A stretch of DNA of 5,994 nucleotides from Verrucomicrobiota bacterium (GTDB taxonomy: Bacteria > Verrucomicrobiota > Kiritimatiellia > CAIQIC01 > Lenti-01), in the NCBI GenBank assembly GCA_003451935.1, contig DMJA01000151.1, positions 1 to 5,994 on the forward strand, given 5' to 3'. The notes beneath the pieces are model-generated. The model did not search any database and was not told where the DNA came from. It saw only the letters and a list, made by a program, of their open reading frames with translations. Made by a program: the position numbers and the translations under genes. This document shows positions 4,595 to 5,994 of the stretch, piece after piece. How positions within the stretch are numbered: position 1 is the stretch's first letter; each line of letters opens with the position of its first letter.

Positions 4595-5812
4595 TTACTT
4601 CTTCGCGGGGACGGGGGTCTTGGCGTACTCGATCGCGAAGCCGGCGTAGAACGCGGCGGCGCGGGTCAGGTGCTCGATGTCGATCTCCTCGTTCGGGAAG
4701 TGCGCGAACTTCTCGTGGCCGGGGCCGAAGCCGATGACCGGGATGCCGTACATGCCGCAGATGGACACGCCGTTGGTGCTGAACACCCAGTAGGACACGA
4801 CGGGTTCTTCTTCGAGGGCGGCCTTGTAGCCGGCGACGGCGCTGGTGACCTGCGGAGTCGTCTCCTCGATGTGCCAGGTGGGATAGTATTTCTTGGTGGG
4901 ATAGACCAGGCCCGTCCAGCTCGGCACGGAGTATTCCAGCACGCGGACCTCGGCCCCGGCCTTCTGCACGCTCGGCAGGGCCTTCAGTTCGGCGACGCTG
5001 GTCTGTTCGTTCTCGCCCGTCGTCAAGCGGCGGTCGAGGTGGATCGTGCAGCTATCGGCCACGGCGCACAGGCTCGGCGAGGTCGAGCGGATGTGGCTGA
5101 TGGTGACCGTGCCCTTGCCGAGGGGCTGCTTGGGCGGGAGGCTGGCGTTGAGCTTCTCGATGTCCTTGATGATGTCGGCCATCTTGTACACGGCGTTGAC
5201 GCCGCGCTCGGGGGCCGAGCCGTGGCAGGACACGCCCTTGGTTTCGATTTCGATCTCCATGCGGCCGCGGTGGCCGTGGTAGATCTGCAGGCTGGTCGGC
5301 TCGGTCGAGACGACGACTTCGGGGCGCAGCTTGGTTTCCTTGACGATGTACTGCCAGCACAGGCCGTCGCAATCTTCTTCTTGCACGCTGGCGACCACCC
5401 AGATGGTCAGCTCCTTGGGCACCAGGCCCAGTTCCTTCAGCATCGCGATGCCATAGACGGAGCTGGCGATGCCGCCCTTCTGGTCGGTGGTGCCGCGGCC
5501 GTAGACCTTGCCGTCCTGGATGATGGCGGGATAGGGCTTCACCTTGTTCCAGAGGGTGATGTCGCCGATGTCCACGGTGTCGCAGTGGCCGTCGAAGGCG
5601 ATCACGCGCGGCCCGTTGCCGATGCGGCCGAGCAGGTTGCCCATGCCGTCGATGACGACCTCGTCGTAGCCGAGTTTCTTCATCGCGGCGGCCATGAACT
5701 TGACCACGTCGCCCTCCTGGCTGCTCAGGGAGGGGATGCTCACGATGTCCTTCAGGAAATTCGCGATCGCGCCTTCGCGCTTCTTGGCTTCCGCGTACAG
5801 TTTCGAATTCAT
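4595..5812 (-). CDS. ygeY: YgeY-family M20 metallohydrolase
   Basis: A protein of 405 residues, close to the E. coli YgeY length of about 400. It is a cytoplasmic M20 (ArgE/DapE/carboxypeptidase-like) di-metal hydrolase. Visible residues: GHCDTVD with H77 (metal) and D79; GRGTTDQKGG with bridging D110; VQEEDCDG with catalytic E145 and metal E146; STEPT with metal E171; and GPGHEKFAHFPNE with final ligand H371. SCHGSAPERGVNA (195-207) is the dimerisation-domain motif with H197. All ligands are present, so it should be active. The family is called 'selenium metabolism hydrolase' from gene linkage with SsnA and purine genes; its substrate is not established, and an amide bond in an N-acyl or carbamoyl amino compound is the likely target. 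It is last in an operon: the preceding gene stops 23 bases upstream and a strong terminator follows. The start at 5812 has AAGGAG 11 bases upstream; a start at 5893 would overlap the previous gene. Confidence 0.88.
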   Translation of the reverse strand: MNSKLYAEAKKREGAIANFLKDIVSIPSLSSQEGDVVKFMAAAMKKLGYDEVVIDGMGNLLGRIGNGPRVIAFDGHCDTVDIGDITLWNKVKPYPAIIQDGKVYGRGTTDQKGGIASSVYGIAMLKELGLVPKELTIWVVASVQEEDCDGLCWQYIVKETKLRPEVVVSTEPTSLQIYHGHRGRMEIEIETKGVSCHGSAPERGVNAVYKMADIIKDIEKLNASLPPKQPLGKGTVTISHIRSTSPSLCAVADSCTIHLDRRLTTGENEQTSVAELKALPSVQKAGAEVRVLEYSVPSWTGLVYPTKKYYPTWHIEETTPQVTSAVAGYKAALEEEPVVSYWVFSTNGVSICGMYGIPVIGFGPGHEKFAHFPNEEIDIEHLTRAAAFYAGFAIEYAKTPVPAKK

Positions 5813-5823
5813 TTTTTCTTCTT

Positions 5824-5829
5824 CTCCTT
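5824..5829 (-). promoter_or_regulatory. Ribosome-binding site of the ygeY-like gene
   Basis: AAGGAG on the minus strand, 11 bases before the ATG at 5812. The spacing is longer than usual, and the intervening AAGAAGAAAAA is purine only. It supports the MNSKLY start. Confidence 0.6.
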
Positions 5830-5835
5830 GCTTGC

Positions 5836-5994
5836 TTACAGGTTCTTCAGCAGGCCCGTGGCCGCGTTGAACTGGTTGATCAGCTTGTCCCACTCGGCGA
5901 CCTGCGCCGGGTCGAAAACGCTCTTCCAGAAGTCCTCGTCCCAGAGCTCGCGCAGCTCTTCGCTGGTCTTGCCTTGCTGCTCGACCCAGGTGAA
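5836..5994 (-). CDS. C-terminal end of the gene upstream of ygeY (partial)
   Basis: Only the last 52 codons and the TAA stop are inside the window; the gene continues past the right edge. The peptide ends ...ELWDEDFWKSVFDPAQVAEWDKLINQFNAATGLLKNL and is acidic and rich in Trp and Phe, with high-GC third positions like the ygeY-like gene. Its stop is 23 bases before that gene, so they form one operon. YgeY relatives are often next to PLP-dependent lyases or thiolases (YgeX/diaminopropionate ammonia-lyase, OrtB-like), and the tail is compatible with my memory of such C-termini. No PLP lysine or other motif is visible in this fragment, so that identity is only a guess. Confidence 0.8.
   Translation of the reverse strand, partial: FTWVEQQGKTSEELRELWDEDFWKSVFDPAQVAEWDKLINQFNAATGLLKNL

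Noticed and set aside
5813..5893. Upstream in-frame extension of the ygeY-like gene to an ATG at 5893
   Set aside because: The 27 extra residues are antisense-free but overlap the end of the preceding gene in another frame, do not resemble M20 N-termini, and the AAGGAG site favours 5812.

Overview
The window is GC-rich bacterial DNA in which every supportable gene lies on the minus strand. An exosortase-type (PEP-CTERM) surface protein, a secreted 'SANAVGY...' repeat protein, and intergenic octamer and hairpin repeats together suggest a PVC-superphylum bacterium, such as Kiritimatiellota, Verrucomicrobiota or Lentisphaerota. This placement is inferred from gene and repeat style; no rRNA or other marker gene is present.

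Layout from left to right. Positions 1-186 hold a composite repeat element without a gene. 187-2271 encodes a membrane protein that joins about seven transmembrane segments, a spermidine-synthase-like SAM-binding domain and a C-terminal TPR array. 2272-2675 is intergenic: a weak promoter with possible leaderless start, a second copy of the composite repeat, an inverted pair of 8-bp-period arrays, a second type of 8-bp array and a small hairpin repeat. A strong terminator (2676-2705) closes a two-gene operon of a secreted protein with a duplicated domain (3427-4113) followed by a PEP-CTERM protein (2728-3378). A sigma70-like promoter with a palindrome over its -35 box sits upstream at 4183-4218. 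4290-4409 carries short repeats and a REP/BIME-like double hairpin. A second strong terminator (4540-4571) ends another operon, made of a YgeY-like M20 metallohydrolase (4595-5812) preceded by the last 52 codons of a further gene (5836-5994).

Functionally there are three units. The first is a single fused polyamine-synthase-like membrane protein. The second is an envelope or surface protein operon that presumably needs an exosortase encoded elsewhere. The third is the end of a catabolic operon with a zinc-type amidohydrolase of the YgeY family. That family is named for its linkage to selenium and purine metabolism genes in other bacteria; nothing in this window shows that link here.

No convincing new defence or mobile system is visible. 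The most interesting material is non-coding: REP-like hairpins with a GTAG head and compensatory stem changes, a mosaic of unrelated repeats that share an 8-bp period, and the promoter palindrome. The duplicated secreted protein, whose copies are more alike in protein than in DNA, is also worth a look.
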